Shown here one piece after another: positions 46,551 to 60,400 of a stretch of DNA of 64,000 bases. The DNA is from Syngnathus acus (taxonomy: Eukaryota; Chordata; Actinopteri; Syngnathiformes; Syngnathidae). The notes below the pieces were generated by a model. It ran no database searches. It had not been told where the DNA came from and worked only from the letters and a program-made list of their open reading frames with translations. The stretch lies in NCBI RefSeq assembly GCF_901709675.1, contig NC_051099.1, positions 5,644,001 through 5,708,000 on the forward strand, written 5' to 3'. Both the position numbers and the translations under genes were made by a program. Each line of letters opens with the position of its first letter. Position 1 is the first letter of the stretch.

Positions 46551-49500
46551 AACCTTTCCAAACATCTTTGCACCCAAAACTCTAAAGACGACTTGTTTTT
46601 GTAAAATAATCTCTAAATTGCCAATTTTTAGTCAGTGTAAACGCGGCAGCCTCTTTACAAGCCCAGTCCAACCCTCGACGTTCTCAACATTCCACTTCAT
46701 TTGGCAGTTTCGCACTATTAGACAGCAGTTATGGTGTAGTAGCATTCGACTAGAATGGCAGCAAAGTGCCTCGCAATGTGGTGGCGGCGGTAAATTAAAA
46801 AAAAACAAAAAAAAACAGGCCACACGCCTGCCGGTCTCGCTCATTCATTTGGCATCGGCCCCTCGAGATACTCATCTTCATAAACAAATGCGGCAAAGAG
46901 CCATTTAAACGCATCTATGCGCGGAAAAGGATCACACGTTCTTTTATATTATGCTCGCAGAGGGAACTTCATGTAAAGCATACAAGAAGGTTGCGTGGAA
47001 AGCCAATAAGTGGAGCAGGATTTTAGAAGTCCGTCTGATGATAAGAATCAGCCAATTCCAATCCTGAGATGTTGAACTTCATAGAAAGCTTCTTCCTCAT
47101 TGGTAATAACCGAGAGCAGGTCGACAAGATGGTAATGACTTTTTCTTTTTGATATTTGTCCAAGCACCCCGCTCATAACTTGGAGCGCTCATGTCTCAAG
47201 GCAGCACTCAGTTCCCGAAACCTGTTGCTTTGGCGTAAGCGCCGCTTTTGGTCACCCTCTTCGGACTGGGTTAAAGATAATAAATTCAGGCTAGGGAGCT
47301 GGAGGCTGTCAGGGTAATTAAGTCGGTTAAAGTAAGGCCAAGCCACGATCCCCATGCTAAACAGGCCAGTCCAGCGACCTGAAGTTACCCTCACACTGGC
47401 GGCTTTGTCCGCTAAGCGCGAGGGGCTAGTCGCGGCTCAGGAAGCCGCCGCCACGCATAACGTTTAGCCTGCGGGGGTTACGCTAATGACAACACACCGC
47501 AGCGCCTCCAACTTCATTAGCCGTCAGTCCCGTAAAAAATATTTAGCGCAACAATACGAAATCCTGTCGGGAAATCGCACCTCTTTTTCTGAGAAGCTAG
47601 CATGTATTCCAAATTTGCGACTGCTATATAAAAACGTATCGCCTTAACTTGAGGGTGCTACAAGCATGCTAAGGTCAAACTAGCCTTTATCAGCTTGAAT
47701 TTTGTCATCCTTTATTCAGTTGAAAATATGGAGGGGGAAATTCCTGATTGAAGCAAAGAGGTACGTTTTAATGAACGGCGTAACGGAGAAGGAGTAAACG
47801 ACTGCGACGGCAGGCGGCAGATGTTCACTGCAGTGCTGTGCACGCTTGTCACTATTTGTTGAGCTTCATTTGCCGTCTTTTGTGTGACGCGAGGGAAGGT
47901 TTTCATTATCCATTCAAGAAGAGTAAGACGCACGGGCATATCTGAGCACCCCGCCCCTCCCGGTGTTGTGTCATGAAACAATTTTAACGCTAATTTTATG
48001 GTGCACTGCTTGAAAATAATTGCTGTCGTGAAAAAAATGGAGGGGAAAAAAAGCCACAACAATTGAGGAAATAGAGCTTTGCAATGCACTGCTACGTCTT
48101 ATACAAATAAACAATAAACAACCAGTCAATGAAATTCACCACGCGTTTACAAGCGGCAACATATATGCATTGGATTTTAATTCAAAGTGGTAAAAAGCCT
48201 CATAATTGCATGAATTATAATAGCAAGCAAAACTTTGAATTCAAAATGTTATGTTCGTCCGGCTCAATATCTACAGTAGTCTCATCAACATGAGCTGATC
48301 TATGGTGTTTCATATTATATGTTAGCATCAAGCTAGCTGACTTTTATTAATATATGGTTCAGTTGAACATTTCAGTGCTTAAAATGTACCGTTTGCTTTT
48401 TTGCTTGTTTATTTTTTTAGGTCAGTAGACATCAGTTGAGAGGCCAGAACAGCTTGAAACAAACACACTTGTCCTCTTATTCAGCGTGGCTTGCTAAGTA
48501 GTAAACTATCCGTAAAAAAAATAAAAGAAAGCATCAACTTTCTTCAATTTGTATTCCATCTATAGGCAATAAAGAGAGGGAAGCAAATTCCCAAGGGCTG
48601 AACATTATGGTCATAGCGCAACTTGCACTGCCTGGGAACTTCCTACTTGGTCTCTGTTTAGGGCTGAAAATAGAAATGCCGTGCAGCTTCCCCTGCATTT
48701 ATTTGTGACACAACGAGCGAGCGAGAAAGAGAGAGAGCCCAACTCTCAGCAAGCTGCTGATGGCTACAAATGAAATATTAATTTCATGAATACTAACGTC
48801 TGCTGTTTTTCTGCGACGCCAATTTAAATTCGACGTTTCCTCTTGAGGTGTTGTCTTTCGCCCGAAAAGTGTTTAAAGGATCCTGTGAGGGCGCTAACGG
48901 GTTTCATGCAAAAGCTAGCAGCTCGTTATTAAATACGGTGACAAATTGGTGTGAAAAGGAAGGTTTAAAAAAAGAAGCGTGGCAATACTAGAAAGTTATG
49001 TGCGCTTCAGTCAAATGTAACTCAAGATGGCATAGCGATTAAATAAGCATTCTGAATTCGGTCTAGTGTGTTGAATTGATGAATCACTACCGACATGAAA
49101 TCAGCAAGAGCGAGACTGGAGTCAAAACAGGGATTGAAAACATTTAAGGATTTGCCCAAATTTATTAAAAAAAAAAAAAGCAATTATCAATGATGTCTTT
49201 GGGGTTCTTAATTATAATATTTTATATAGTATATATTAATGGAATGAAATTTATTTTAAATTCTCATTTAAAAAAAATAGATAAGGATTAAGTGTCACAA
49301 ATGTAGTAATATGTTGCCACAATCAACATATTTTTCAAAAATGACCAAATAAAAGAAAAATCCTAATGCAGTTTCTGTCTTTAGAACTTTGGCAGAAAAA
49401 AAAAAAGGGCCTTTTCCAAAGTGGGCATTAATGGCAGTCATTTAGTTGGCAGTTATCAAAAAGTTATAAGTGGTCACGCTGGCCTTGAAATTCCAATTGC

Positions 49501-50805
49501 GAAATGTAATTTATTTTCTTCCCCCATTCTCTCATCTTCTTGTGCATGACTTCATATAACGCTACTTGCACATAAAGAAATACATAATTACAAGTAAGGG
49601 TAATTTTCCTCCCAGTCACGGTCCACTAATATCCTCAAACACATGAAAAAACGACATATAATTGCAAAGTAAACGCCAAACGAATCAACCTCTGCAAATC
49701 GTCATGAAAGAAGAAAAAAAAACAAAGAGCAGTCAAGGCTTATGTGGGCGCTCAATGTCAGTTATCAGCGCTGACCTTTTTCCTGTAATGGCAGCAGAGC
49801 AAACAATTCCATTACGGCTGCGATATCAAACCGGATATTTATTGCCGCTCGCGTTGGCAAATGACATCTATGAATGGAAAGGCCAAAGATAAAACTCCGG
49901 AATATTTTGGGGGATTGTTTTTAAGTACCCTCGGTCAAGTGAACAAAACTATGAGGCAACCAGAATGTTTTTTTCCACAACAGGTCAGTAAAAACACAGG
50001 GACAATCCACTCTACTTATTCGGCGACGCCCATGTCACTCACCACCTTTTAAAGCCATACACACTAAAAGTCACTGCCGAACAATAAGATGGCAACACCA
50101 CAACAAACAAATAAATATACAGGATTGTGTTTTACCCAAACTTTTGGTTGATTTCTGAAAAAGAAAATTGGTACGAGTCAATATTTAAAGCATAAAGGTG
50201 GAGAAACAGGTGAAAACTAACAGCAAAATTAACAAAATCCAAACATCAGTTTCTAAAGAAGCTGTGGACAATGATGTTTGTATCAGCAAACAAAAAAAGA
50301 ACTAACTAAAGCAAGGGAAGAAAAGCCGCACCGCAGCCAGCACCACATCATAGCATCTGCTCAGTGGCGCCCGAGGGAAGTCGTTTGAAAGTTGCTAACA
50401 GTGCTCGCCAGCGTCCTGGGAGCGCCAGTGCCGCTGCAACCGTTCCCCCGCTGCAACGAGCCCCATGCCGGCGGGGACACAATGCGCCGCACTGCTTGCT
50501 CCCTCACTCGCCATGCATCAACAAGAGTGCAAATTCAAAGGCGGGAAACCGTGACTCAAAACTGGACGAAACAAATTTCAAGGGCAAAAATTGACGAGGT
50601 CGTTTAACGGAAATGTTGGCGATGAGTCAGGAGGAATACAGCGCTTTTCTGTTTATCACTCAGACTGTCTCATCAGGTGAAATCAGCTCACTTTTTTTGG
50701 GACTCAATTGACATTAACATGCACAAATAATGCCATAAATCTTACATTGCTGTTTTTGGTCACATTTTCCTTTCAACGGACAGACTTTTTTCACAGTTAA
50801 GAAAC
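46551..50805. other. Unannotated non-coding sequence
   Basis: No gene or dispersed repeat is supported. An AT-rich block near 49140-49330 has several A/T runs. At 49745-49870, CAGTTATCAGCGCTGACC and CAATTCCATTACGGCTGCG look enhancer-like, but this is only an impression. Confidence 0.55.
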
Positions 50806-50970
50806 ATAACATAACATAACATAACATAACATAACATAACATAACATAACATAACATAACATAACATAACATAACATAACATAACATAACATAACATAAC
50901 ATAACATAACATAACATAACATAACATAACATAACATAACATAACATAACATAACATAACATAACATAAC
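50806..50970. repeat. (ATAAC)33 pentanucleotide array
   Basis: Thirty-three uninterrupted ATAAC units. The complementary strand has no stop in the pure array, which gives a spurious MLCYV-repeat open frame. The perfect units suggest recent expansion. Confidence 0.97.
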
Positions 50971-51060
50971 GGATGGATGGATGGATGGATGGATGGATGG
51001 ATGGATGGATGGATGGATGGATGGATGGATGGATGGATGGATGGATGGATGGATGGATGG
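50971..51060. repeat. (GGAT)22.5 tetranucleotide array
   Basis: Ninety bases of pure GGAT directly abut the ATAAC array with no spacer, followed by three GAATA-type units (51061-51075). The plus-strand open frame starting in it (MDGW repeats) is an artefact. Confidence 0.97.
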
Positions 51061-51075
51061 GAATAGAATAGAATA

Positions 51076-52969
51076 TTGTGATGATTTTGCTTCAGCTTTG
51101 TTAGAGTTGTCGACTACCTGCCCACTAATGGAGGCAACGTCTCACGAGGTCTTGGGAATGTGTGCACTGGCTCCCTGGAGAGCGATGACTCAAACTGGGC
51201 TTGACGCCTGTTGCACAAGTACAGTCGAGCAATTTTTCCACTGTAAAGGCAGCGCTCCGGAAAAAGCGCCGAGCACACAGTTCCCAGCCAAAAGCGGCGG
51301 GTCCCGCGGCCCAAGGCCTTTAACCCCTTCCACCTCACCCCCACGTCCCCATGTGCTCAAGGCTGTAACAAAGAGCCGGGATGAAGGCTAGAACTGGGGC
51401 ATGCTGGGGGGGAAACAATGCACAAACTCTACTCTCCCTCCACTTTGACCTGCTCATTCCTTTCACCCCCCCTTCCCCAAGTGTCCTTTCCCGCCATGCA
51501 AGCCACCCTCCCTTATGTCGTGACTACACCGCTAGCATGAATGACCTGCATTATTCTGCGTTTTAGGGGGGCTGGAGGAGGGGGGGGGGACTCTATTATC
51601 AACATGCTGCAGTATGTTTCACTTAATTGTTTGTGTTCATATCAACATGAATGGCAACAAGTACACTTTGTCCTCAATCTTAAAGCACCCAAACAATGTT
51701 TTTTTAAAATGAAGCACAAGATTAGCTAAGTACTCATGGTAAAAACAAACGTTATGATTCCCATTAGATGCTGATTTACTTTTAATTGCTTTAAAAGACC
51801 AAAGGTGTGAAGGTCATGTAATCCCGGCCTTTAGATCCAATCTATGCATTCTGACTTGGAACCTCGTGATTTATGTCAAGTCTCGGAAAGGTCAAATGAA
51901 GTCGTGCGAATATGTCCTTACCGCTAGTCTGTTGGGAAAAATGATCTAAAGTGCTGAGGAAATGTATCCAATTTGACTGACATTAAATACACTTCCAGAG
52001 TATCTACCTCTTGACATTCTTACAACAGAGTATGGCTTTGATTCCGTTGTAACACAAACTGTTAGGACAATATAGCTCACTTGCGAGCCAGCTAGCTGTT
52101 GAGTAGCTAGCTAACTTTGAGGGTCATGTTCATTAATGCGCCATCTTTACATTCCTTTTGTTTCGCTTCACTTGCACGATATATCTGAAACTCATTTGTA
52201 AATGTCATTTTGATTCACAACAGGTTAGCGGCACTCCTAAATCAAGCTACTCCAGTATTCCGAATTGTACGACTTGAGTGCAAACGAACAATGATCTGCC
52301 ATGATAAGATTTAGGTTAGAAGTTCATTTGTGGAAAAGATCTTTTCATATTTGAATGAAAAGAATCCATCAGGCTCTAACCGAACATGAATAAATACAGA
52401 AATTGTAAAAGTACAACTATGCGCTACTGTTAACCTGCTAATGGATTTTAGCCACCTTTGGGCATCACAGGTAGGCACGATACCAGTTTTTAAAACATGC
52501 GAAATGAGGTGAAGCTTTTACAGGAAAAAGAACACTTTGCACCTGTCTGGTTGATAGACCCTTTATGTCTACGCACACCCATTTGTGTGTATGTGTGTGT
52601 ATGTGTGTGTTTGTGTGTGTCACATGAGGATAGCTGCTCCAGCTGCTAACTTTTGAAGGAGAGCGATATCGATGACTGCTCACTTGAGTCAATGATAAAA
52701 CAATGTGCAGGCTTTGGGCTCTCCACTAAGCATCGTCTTTGTGGCAGAACAGCCTGGCTGACTCTGCTTATTTTGGATTTGCAGCTTCTTGAAAGGGTCA
52801 CAAGAGAATTGCGGATATACTTCAATGTATCTTTTCTATTTTGGAAATAATTTTAATTTTTTTTAGCATTAATATAGATTTTCTCTACCATTGATCAAAA
52901 AAATCACATTAATAATGAAGATAAACGCATTTTACTATTGTGATTTTTGAAAGAAAGTCATGTTATTGA
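51076..52969. other. Unannotated non-coding sequence
   Basis: No gene is supported. A (TG)n-rich tract with TA interruptions lies at about 52583-52621. Confidence 0.55.
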
Positions 52970-53200
52970 TATCTTTATTTCGAACACATCCAAAACAAAA
53001 AAGAGATAAAAAAACAAAACAAATAACACTTTAAAGTGCCATATATAAGTCCGTACAACAAACAAACAAACAATAAACCAACAAACTGATAAAATAAATA
53101 AATAAATAAATAAAGAATGCTCGAAAAGGAGTATGTTATGAAATAATCTGACAAGATTTACCACCGTGCAACAGACTGGCACTCCTAGCCTAATAGCATA
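52970..53200 (-). mobile_element. Probable LINE 3' end (minus strand)
   Basis: On the minus strand the segment runs through CTTTATTTATTTATTTATTT, TTGTTTGTTTGTTGTACGG and TTTTGTTTTGGATG to GTTCGAAATAAAGATATC. A terminus with ATGTGTTCGAAATAAA resembles teleost non-LTR retrotransposon 3' ends. No coding part is left. AAAC and AAAT short repeats inside add to its AT-richness. Confidence 0.5.
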
Positions 53201-53282
53201 GTTGCTAAAGTACCGTGTGATTGTTAAAAATATGTGTTTTTTGTTCTTTCCGTCTGTGTAGATTTGCGGTCATCCAGGTCAC

Positions 53283-53413
53283 GAGAGGCCGCAAATCTTG
53301 ATTCGAGGGAATTGGACTCGGGAAGCCCAAAGTGAAGAGTTTGGTCATGAGAAGCCGAATTCTTGATTCGAGGGAATTGGACTCCGGAAGCCCAAAGTGA
53401 AAAGTTTGTTCCT
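53283..53413. repeat. 65-bp tandem duplication
   Basis: TCTTGATTCGAGGGAATTGG recurs at 53296 and 53361, with GAAGCCCAAAGTGAA after each. The copies differ at only a few bases. A shorter related piece, GATTTGCGGTCATCCAGGTC, lies just before, so the array may be the remnant of a longer minisatellite. Confidence 0.9.
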
Positions 53414-56400
53414 TAACTCGTATGACTTTTCTCTTAGTATGTAAGACAGTTATTGAAACTAAACTATGCAGCATAGCTGGCCATTTTCATTTCTTTTCCC
53501 AAAATCTGTAAGATCTTGACAAAGGTTGAGCGTGCTCATAAACACAATTAGAACGTGATTATGTAATGTGTGGCAAAGTGTGTCATGAATCACCCTCGTT
53601 GGTGCAAAGAGAAGTAAATTGTTTGTAATTGGTATTTTTATGGCCCGGTGGTAGGCTACCACTGGTAAGGAGAAGATTGTATTTGTTTGTTGTTGTTTTT
53701 TTTTGCCTGTGTCTTGAGAGCGTCGTTTAGAAACAATAAAGCATAATTAGAGAAGCGTCGTTAGACATTAGTGTGCGTTCATGGAGCAAATGAGAGCCAA
53801 ACGTGACATTTATGCTTGAGAAGCGTGGTGGAAAGGATAAAACCAAAACGTGAATGACACAGACGCAAATTATCTCCGACGAAGATTTTACGAGAATTCT
53901 TGAGACGTGACATTTTTGGGAGTTCGGATCATTCAGAGAAAGATTCTTCCTGCCAATTATTTCTATATCTATCGTTAAGGATGCCTTTTTTGGGCGTAGC
54001 TCGCCTGGGATGGCCTCTCAAGCAAATCAATAAATATTACTTTTCAACTTCACTTACAAATACAAAAGAACAAGATTTTTTTTCCTGATATCTTTAGAGA
54101 TATTTCACAATGATTCTAAGCGCTTTTCTGTAATAATGTTAAACACAGGCCAAGAGGTTAAATGTGTTTGCGTGCCAAAGGGGGGGCTTTTTCTTGCCCC
54201 CTAGCCTCATTCCACTTGCGCGGAATGTGTTGCGTAAGAATACGAGTGGACAAATTAATCTGTTCTTGTTTTGGAAGCTGCCATCAAAGACATTAATCCC
54301 GGCGCATGCTGCTGCGCTCCGCTTTAATAACGACCCCGACAGTCACCGTGCTGTTTTGCCGATTGCTTTATTCGCTTTAAAGTAGCTCTCGTCAGTTCAG
54401 TCATGGTCACGTTTCTCTCATGATTCTTCCGCTGCCTTGTTTTGCTTTCTTTGTTTTGTTTCTGCGTTGCGGTGACTCTTGTTTTCACCCATTTGTTACT
54501 TGGTTAGTTGAAATTGCGATAAACATCAACGTTGGAAGTTTGTTTTGATATAACTTTCAGCATCACAGTTAAGAGTGTAAATTCATTCTCGTCTAATTAA
54601 CAGACAAAAAAAAAAAAAAAAAAAAAAGCAAATAGTCCAATTGCAGTGTCGCGGGTTTGTTGCCGCTAGCTAGCGCTGCAACTGGCGCCATTTTGATTTT
54701 AATCAATGGGAGTATCATTATCTTTTTCTGTATACTCCGTTTTGAATGACTACATTTATAGATTCATTTGAATTTCGCTGTTTTCAGTCTGGCATTCAAC
54801 ATTTCTTCCTTTGCAATGAATTTTCAAGCATCTCAGCCAGTTTTTGCACTGCCGAGTTTGAAATCTTTTTCACCGTTTGTGCATTGTAACTATGTTATTT
54901 TTCAAAATGGATGCTACCTTTGTAATTCATTACTCCTGGAAACTAATTACATTCCCTCGCCTATCTGGCACCAAAAGCAGAATAATACTCTTTGCATTGG
55001 AGACAAGGACAGTTACAATGATGTCACTGCGTTGCCGAGAGCAACCGGCAACAATTTGTCTGGAGATGGCCAGGTGGGTTTTCCACTTTAACCTGCGCGA
55101 CATTTTCTGTCCTTGCTTACAGTCGTTGTTGAATGCACTCCGTTCGCTCTCCTGCGGATGGTGACGGGCTCCCGGTCAAGGTGCGTGCAACACGGCGGCG
55201 CACAATTGCGCTTCTTTAAACAAGCAAGGCCATTTGGAGAAGTTGCTTCTTGGCCCTGAGCTTTTCAGCGGCGGCGCCAGAACAAGGCCAGGACAAGTCT
55301 ATTCATTGCACTCACATAACAAATCGGTGAAATACAAAGTTTTCAATCTCCATCGCCGGAGATTTGAAAGAAAAAAAAAACATACCCAAGACCCACACAA
55401 AACACCCACTCGCATGCATTCACAAAAAATTCAGTTCAACTAATTTTTATAGCTGGCAGAATAATGACAGCTGGCCATGAATCCATTGGGACCCTACCTA
55501 CTTTTTTCAACTAACTTTCTCCTTCTCTAAAAAGAAATATATTTTTCAACTTTTAACTATTATACAATGCCACCTTGAGACTCAAGCTAAGTGACGACGT
55601 ACTTGTAGCTTCTTCTTTAGCCAGAATAAAAAGCACAACACGGCTTTGAGACTCATTAATAAAAAGCAGAACAGGAACGGCGCCAATTTCTCCCTTGGCC
55701 AGCAAAGCGCAGCTTGAATCAACAGCACTTCCGTTTGGCCGCCATCACTTTAAGACGCCACTGACTATATACCAATCGATACAAACAATCAATCGACTGA
55801 TCAATTTTTACAACCGTCCCTGATCAAGACGCTCACGCCGATTGGTTGAGCCCGAGAGATGGTGCAGTTTTAGAGAGCCTCAGAGGTCATTTGTCAAAAA
55901 ATGGCCTAGAGGCAGAAGAATGAAGCAGGAGTTAGAAGCTCAAAGGTTCCCAAATAGAAAATATCGTGGATTGCCTTCCCATCCTCGAGTATGTATTCCA
56001 ATCATTACACAACAGCCTTAAACCAAGCCACAAAAATATTAGAGGCGATATTACCGTCCATTTTAATAGACACATTTGGGCCCACTGCCTGCAGAAGATG
56101 AAATATGGCATTCGGGCGCTTTGCTGCCTGCGAGCAAGTTAAATGCAGAGGAAGCGTTACGTAAGCACAGCTGTTTTCAGCACTCGCTTAACGTGCCATC
56201 AAAAGCCCCGCCGCGCATTCCGGAGAGCCTTTAGCGACTGTCACCGCAGCTTTCTTTCAATAGGCCGCCATGTCCATTTCATGAATATTCCGCCGGCGAA
56301 TGAGAGGCCAACATTACGACTGTGACGGGATGAAAACAAGAGCGTTTTGTGCAAAGCTTGATTGTGAAACCAAAACAGCTGTTGTCTCAGTGTGTCGTCA

Positions 56401-57347
56401 ATATATTTGCATTCAAGCAAATTGACCCAAAATTCGAAAACCAATACAATCCAAGACGCAAAAACTCCAGTCCCGTCCAGTCGACAAAATTATTTCTGCG
56501 CTTTTAGAATGCAAATTGACTATGGTTAAGATGATGGTGACACAAGTTGGAAGAATGAGAATAATCGTAAGTTCACATTTTTGTGGGTCCGTGATGACAT
56601 CAAGTGGCGTTATTAATCAATTGGTTCAAAAGATTAAACGTGGTGGAATTGATTGGTGATAGTGTTTTTTCAAAAACAGATAACACAAATAGCTGCTTTT
56701 TAATACAGTAAAGCGGTAGTACACTCACCATGACCAAGCAAGATTGGTTTCGACATAAGCCCAGCGGGCAGAAGCCCGTCTCGACTCTCCCGAGACTCGC
56801 TGCACTTTTATCTCGCAAAACAAGCAAAAGGGCTCCAACGCCTATATACAGTAGCAAAGTAAAGTGGGTGATTAGCCACCATCGATCGGCGTCCTCCCGC
56901 GACCCCCGGTGACATTTCCTCCCTTATTTCACGCTTTGCCCTGCCTTGTTTTTGCGTTTTGTTCACCCCCCCTTCAATCCTCCCCTGCCGAGCACGCCGC
57001 GGAAGGCTAATAGCGCCGCTATAATGCGAGCCCTCGTCTTTCTGTCAAAGTTGTGGATTTTCTTGCAAATGTGGAAGAATTAGGCAAAGGACGGAAAAGA
57101 CAAGGTCCCTTGGAAGACTTAAGAAAGCGGCGCCCCGTGGACGTCGGGTCTTGGTTCTTTACAGATTAGAAGATCAGTCCAACCGGCACTTCGCTTCAGG
57201 CTGGAGGAAAAGGAAAATGAGGGCGGAAAGGCTTTTATCCTGATAGCCTAGTGCTCTGCCATATTTTTTCCCTCCTATCCCACAACAGTGGTTGTTCTGA
57301 ACTAACGTCAAAAACAGCTTTTTCTGCCGTAATGCAGACTAAATCTC
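53414..57347. other. Unannotated non-coding sequence
   Basis: No gene or mobile element is supported. An A23 run lies at about 54605-54627. Overlapping frames at 54768-55164 lack motifs. Confidence 0.55.
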
Positions 57348-57465
57348 TAATTACAATTCGGGTTTTAGTAGCAGAAGTCACAATTACGGTACTTCTCATT
57401 ATGCTAATTAATTGACAGATTCCAAAGAATTAATTACATCTCGTCCAGAGTTTGATTAGTTAATG
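57348..57465. promoter_or_regulatory. Candidate enhancer-like block with clustered TAAT sites
   Basis: Within about 120 bp are CTCTAATTACAATTC, CACAATTACGG, CATTATGCTAATTAATTGAC, GAATTAATTACATC and GATTAGTTAATGAGAG. One TAATTAATTGACAG combines a homeodomain pair with a TGACAG (MEIS/TGIF-type) site. This is the densest such cluster I saw in the window. Conservation cannot be judged here. Confidence 0.28.
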
Positions 57466-60400
57466 AGAGTTTGAGGTTTGTGTTTAGATTTGACGTTTTG
57501 TTTCCTCTGCTGGAAGACGGATTAAGAGAGGAGGGGAAACAAAAGGTGATGTAGATTCAGCATGCCAGATGAATCGAAAATAAAGTCACAACAACAACAG
57601 ACCGACGTTCCCGGAACAGACCTGCAGTGCCTGCAGATATCGCCGATTTAAATGCATTACATAGCGAGAAAAGATTTTTTTGTTGTTTTGTTTTTTACAA
57701 TGCGGGATTACATGCCGATTTCACGCTCGGCAATAGGCGCAGGTTGAAGTCGTTGCTGTTGGGCTCAAAAACAAAAAAGCTTGTAAATCCCACAGTGGAA
57801 ATGGATTTAATACGCATGTCATCGAAGAAATGTCGCTACGTGATGAGCTTCCTTCCTACTGTAGCATTTCCCCCAAATTGACGCAGTCTCTCAACAGATT
57901 CACGGCTCTACTAAAAAGGCCGAAGCCCAACGCACGAAAAAAAAAAATCGCTACTTGTTTGTCGAGGTCTGGCTGTTAATAACGTGAGCTGCACGGAGAA
58001 TAAGTACAAAACAAACTAATCCATATCGTCGGCGTCCAGTCTTTGCGTTTGTTTTGTAACAAGCCGGCGGTTGTCACTAGCGAGGCTAATTACCGGGGCA
58101 AGCTACCCTACAGGCTCCATTTCCACACACCGGGAGCTTAATTTGTTTGATGGCCATTTTCATTCTTGCTTCCTATGGACGATAACAAGAGCGAACCACT
58201 AGCAATTAAATGGAGCTCAACCTCAGAGCTGATTAACTATGACAGCCACAACTATAACGTACATACATATATAACAAAGCTTTGGACTTTTTTTCCCCTC
58301 TGAGGTGTTTACATCGAATGTAGGGGATGAGTTCTAAAAATGTTGACATTTGACTCTCAGGTATTTCTCCTGGAATGTATCTTTTATGAGTATATCGGTT
58401 GTTGTTTATTTGATTTTTTTAAAGTAATTGGGAGGTTTCCCCCAGAGTTTTAATTCTCCGCTCAAGACCAACTTTCACCTTCTCTCGAAGAGTTTGCCGG
58501 CAGACGGTAAAAAACAGTCGGCGTTGTGTTTGTCTAACAAACGAGAGCCCCACCATCTCTTGGACAATGTTTATCTTACTTTTTGTGCTTCCTTGGAGAC
58601 TGAAGTGTGTTCTAGCACTTCCTACACACTTTTGACTGTTGAAAAACTTCTCGCGCCGCCTACCTATCTCCAGATGCCAGAATCTTAGAATGGATTTGCA
58701 GTACATGTCGACCCAATTAGGATTTTTGTTTCTCCCATGTGGCGATGAGTCACGGTAGTAACCGGGAGATTCTCAGTTCCCAATCAAACGAAATCAATGA
58801 AACCAGTGGCGGGTGTCTCGTACGTCATCCGAGATCACCGCCATTAAAATCTTACCAGAAGGCTTTGATTGATGCCAGAAGAATTGTGCACTGAGGTGGG
58901 GTTTTAGTCGTGACAATCCAACTATTTTTAGTGGTCAGGTGAATCCCTCGGTGTGGATCAATGCGTGGTCAATCCTTTCCTTAAGAGGAAGTATCGATTT
59001 GGTTACTCTGGCCGGCCAGCGTCTAATCTCTTGAAATGGAGTGTTGCTGGGCCCGTCGGAGTCGCTGTACCCCGGCGGTATGATTCATGCTAGGTATCAA
59101 CCCTAGCCTCCGGAAGATCAGATATCGAGGAGGTTAATTGGATCGTCCGCTCGATAATTCTCCTCAGGATTTTGTTGTTGTTGAAAATGCTTGTGTGTAG
59201 TGATGAAAATATTTCTGCTCTTCCTTAGTGAAAGTAGTTTTCAGTAATCAAGTGGTCAACCATGAACACAAATCACCTAAACTCACAGTCTAAGGAACTT
59301 AGAGGATCACAGAGTGGACGGGCCTTCCAATAACCATAAATCACATTTCCTAAGACAGCCAGTATTCATGATAATTGCTGCACGGATAACATTGCACTCC
59401 ATTCGATTTGAGAGTAGGGCTGAAATTAGCTACGCACCAGCGCTCGAGTAGGCTATGTTTTACCGTAGTGTGAACGGAGCTGCCAATGATTCGTATTTGA
59501 TGAAGACTGAGTGCGGCCAAGAAAGCACGAGGTTCGGCATTTTATTCGGGAGGCTGGCAGAAAAGGGTCGGCTTTTTTTGCGATCATTTGTAGGTCAAAA
59601 CGTACTTTAATTCAACCTTACGGTTTGACGATTTGCTGAGCAAGCAATCGTCTTTTTGCTGTACGAAAAACAAAACAAAAAAACAAACACTTCTAGTCCA
59701 TAAATCGAGGTATAAACATGAGCATAAGCCATCAAAATGAACATTCGGCATTTGAAGACTCGGCACATTTAGCTGTGATGGTTTTTTGAGCGGCTGCGGG
59801 AAAAGCCTGCCCAACTATTGACATTTTCGGCAATCTAAAGTCTGCACTTTTGCCTCAAGCATGACATACTTTTTGCATAGCAAACTGTACAAGCCGCTTA
59901 ATACAGCTATGAATACTGAAAAGGTTATTGCCGCCAGGTAAGCACCCGTATCCTAAAATGTAGATGTCTGGTCATCCACTTGAAGAGTAAGGAGAAGAAA
60001 CCAGCCGCTCTGACTCGAAGGAAGCTTCAAAAAAATCTTTTGTTTTTTTCATAGCGGAGTGGGATTTGTCCAACCGTCAAAATTTGAAGATACCGTGCTT
60101 ATGCTCGAGAGTTGAAATGAAAGCAGGTGGCAAAAAACAACTAAGAGACACGCCCCTTCAAGTACGACAAATGACCAAGGATTTTCTCTCGACGGAGATT
60201 TGACAAATTTTTCTCAAACAGCAGCCCGGCTGCGGCGTAGTCCCCTGCGATTCGGATAGATTCCTGGATAGTCCTGGCATACGCGCCGGAACTTTAATAA
60301 CCTAAAACTTCAGAGCATTGTGCAGGCTTGTGTGGGGGGGGGTATGAATGATTTACCAAGGGTCTGTCATTTTCTGGAATAAAAATCGACGAGGACAGAA

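Noticed and set aside
2042-48786. Identical 17-mer ATGAAATATTAATTTCA at 2042-2058 and 48770-48786
   Set aside because: About half a chance match of 17 bases is expected somewhere in a 64-kb window searched against itself, more for AT-rich words.
50714-50962. Open frame encoding MLCYV repeats
   Set aside because: It is only the translation of the (ATAAC)n microsatellite on the complementary strand, which contains no stop.
50981-51391. Open frame beginning with MDGW repeats
   Set aside because: It starts inside the (GGAT)n array and continues into unrelated sequence with no motif.
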